From: Spirochaetia bacterium UBA5550
GTDB taxonomy: Bacteria; Spirochaetota; UBA4802; UBA5550
DNA length: 7,358 bases
Assembly: GCA_002425885.1 (NCBI GenBank)
Contig: DINC01000141.1
Coordinates: 1-7,358 of the forward strand
Direction of reading: 5' to 3'
In this document: piece after piece, positions 6,358 through 7,358 of the stretch
Position numbering within the stretch: the stretch's first letter is position 1
How the letters are laid out: each line of letters starts with the position of its first letter
The notes under the pieces: generated by a model
What the model was told of the DNA's origin: nothing
Seen by the model: the letters and a program-made list of their open reading frames with translations, nothing else
Databases searched by the model: none
Translations under genes and position numbers: made by a program

Positions 6358-6521
6358 TTTAACAAAAAATATTCAATACGCAATGCTTTTTAATTAAATT
6401 TTACCACGTAATCTTTTTCAGTTGAATTCTTGCCACTCAAAGCGGCTGGAAAAAGAGGGGGAGAAAGCACTGTTTACGGAGTTTTTGCTCGAATTATTAT
6501 CTAACTAATGAATAATTAATT

Positions 6522-6557
6522 AAAAAAAGGGAGCGGTAAAACCCGCTCCCTTTTTTT
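6522..6557. terminator. Bidirectional rho-independent terminator
   Basis: GGGAGCGG (6529-6536) and CCGCTCCC (6543-6550) form a perfect 8-bp GC-rich stem with a 6-base loop, preceded by seven A (6522-6528) and followed by seven T (6551-6557). It has a U-tract in both directions. It lies 40 bases past the minus-strand hydrolase stop and would also end plus-strand transcription from the substrate-binding protein gene, which has no closer terminator. Confidence 0.92.
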
Positions 6558-6597
6558 CGTCTATTAGCCAGTGTGTAATAAACAAACCTGTCCTTCT

Positions 6598-7358
6598 TTA
6601 ATTAGCACTTAGCCATTTAACCACTTTCTCGTTAACCAGATCAGGTGAAGATTGCATAAACCAGTGACCTCCTGGAACAGCTTCCACTTGCCCTTTATGT
6701 TTTTCCTGTAGTTCTTTTAACCAGCTTTCAGCATGGAACCATACTTTTTTATCTTTCCCGTAAATGAAAAGAAAAGGAGTGCCGTAATCGTTTATCTTCG
6801 TTGATGCTTGTGCAGTTTTTGACAATACAGAATTCCATAAATGCCAGTATGGATAGGTCATTCGAGGATCTGGACGTAAATCAGCAACGGTTTTATTTGG
6901 ATCAACATTGGGTACATCCAGGATTTTATCAGCAGTATACGATGCTAATTTTTCACCCAGAAACTCTGGTAGTGTCCAGGCCACTGCCAGCGCAAAAGTA
7001 TATTTCACATTGATAGCTGGAAGTTTTTCATCACCAAAACTACCGATATCAAAAAGTACAAGTCTATCAACTAACTCACTTTTTTTAAGATACTGAGAAG
7101 CATAAACAGCACCCCAGTCATGCGCAAGAACAGTAACTTTTCCTCTATTTAAGCTCTTAATAAAGGCGTCAATAATCATTCTTATTTGCGCGGTACTGTA
7201 ATGAGGCCTTTTGCCTGTATCTTTTAATTCAAATCCAGGAATGGTGAATCGGGCGACTGTGTAGTTTTTTTTGAAATATTCCGCTTGCTTATCCCATAGT
7301 TCCAAACTGTCAGGATAGCCATGAATAAACACTAAAGTCTCTTTACCATTACCTTCTA
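6598..7358 (-). CDS. Alpha/beta-hydrolase, epoxide hydrolase/haloalkane dehalogenase-like, 5' end off the window
   Basis: Alpha/beta-hydrolase fold enzyme, partial at its N-terminus. The frame stays open to the right edge: the eight codons before the GTG at 7332 read EGNGKETL and lead straight into VFIHGYPDS, the first core strand and oxyanion HG motif, so that GTG is internal. Numbering the GTG codon as residue 1, the nucleophile elbow is LAHDWGA with Asp72, not Ser. The likely acid is Asp194 (FIYGKDKKVW) and the base His223 (PGGHWFMQ). An Asp nucleophile with HDWG and GGHW is typical of epoxide hydrolases and haloalkane or haloacetate dehalogenases rather than esterases. The cap region (about 105-180) has YPYWHLW, a possible source of the cap tyrosine. 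Substrate is unknown. It lies convergent to the binding-protein gene across a shared terminator, and its G+C (about 39% over 6961-7260) is below that of hemL. Confidence 0.88.
   Translation of the reverse strand, partial: EGNGKETLVFIHGYPDSLELWDKQAEYFKKNYTVARFTIPGFELKDTGKRPHYSTAQIRMIIDAFIKSLNRGKVTVLAHDWGAVYASQYLKKSELVDRLVLFDIGSFGDEKLPAINVKYTFALAVAWTLPEFLGEKLASYTADKILDVPNVDPNKTVADLRPDPRMTYPYWHLWNSVLSKTAQASTKINDYGTPFLFIYGKDKKVWFHAESWLKELQEKHKGQVEAVPGGHWFMQSSPDLVNEKVVKWLSAN

Larger units (their letters stand above)
6140..6597. other. Non-coding interval between convergent genes
   Basis: 458 bases separate the substrate-binding protein from the hydrolase. They hold, in order, an A/T block right at the stop codon (6138-6149), a stem-loop at 6207-6232, two adjacent 56-bp repeats (6246-6357), an AT-rich stretch without recognisable content (6358-6521), a strong bidirectional terminator (6522-6557), and a short spacer to the hydrolase stop. 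If the plus-strand gene terminates only at 6557, this makes a 3' untranslated region of about 400 bases. I see no convincing protein gene. Confidence 0.7.

Noticed and set aside
6598..7332. Complete hydrolase gene starting at the GTG at 7332.
   Set aside because: The frame continues to the window edge and the GTG is inside the first core beta strand before the HG motif, so the gene is partial.

Overview
The window is a bacterial chromosomal segment dominated by a minus-strand tetrapyrrole operon. Transcribed right to left from about 4988 to 71, it reads hemC, a fused cobA-hemD, hemB, hemL. To its right lie a divergent plus-strand gene for a lipoprotein-type ABC substrate-binding protein (5150-6139), a 458-base non-coding stretch with structured repeats, a bidirectional terminator, and the 3' part of a minus-strand alpha/beta-hydrolase gene that runs off the right edge.

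Organism: HemL shows that 5-aminolevulinate is made from glutamate (C5 pathway). The cobA-hemD fusion next to hemC and hemB is a layout known from anaerobic and respiratory diderm lineages such as Deferribacterota and Geobacter-like Desulfobacterota. I lean to that kind of organism, but nothing here fixes the genus. Hand counts give about 50% G+C in part of hemL (481-780) and about 39% in part of the hydrolase (6961-7260).

How the genes work together: HemL makes 5-aminolevulinate, HemB condenses two into porphobilinogen, HemC polymerises four into hydroxymethylbilane, and the HemD half closes the ring to uroporphyrinogen III. The CobA half methylates that product to precorrin-2, the entry to siroheme, cobalamin and alternative heme. 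The operon therefore covers glutamate-1-semialdehyde to the branch point. The first committed enzyme, glutamyl-tRNA reductase (hemA), is not in this window. hemC and cobA-hemD overlap by 4 bases. The hemB and hemL junctions are longer (86 and 142 bases) and are filled with GC-rich inverted repeats.

Two start sites need care. hemB should start at 2471, not 2519, because the longer reading is translated repeat DNA. hemC should start at 4953, because a good promoter places the transcript start near 4988.

I did not find a clear new multi-gene system. The least explained items are an exactly adjacent pair of 56-bp imperfect direct repeats (6246-6357) with partly covarying hairpins, and a set of unrelated palindromic elements at nearly every gene boundary except the hemC/cobA-hemD overlap.
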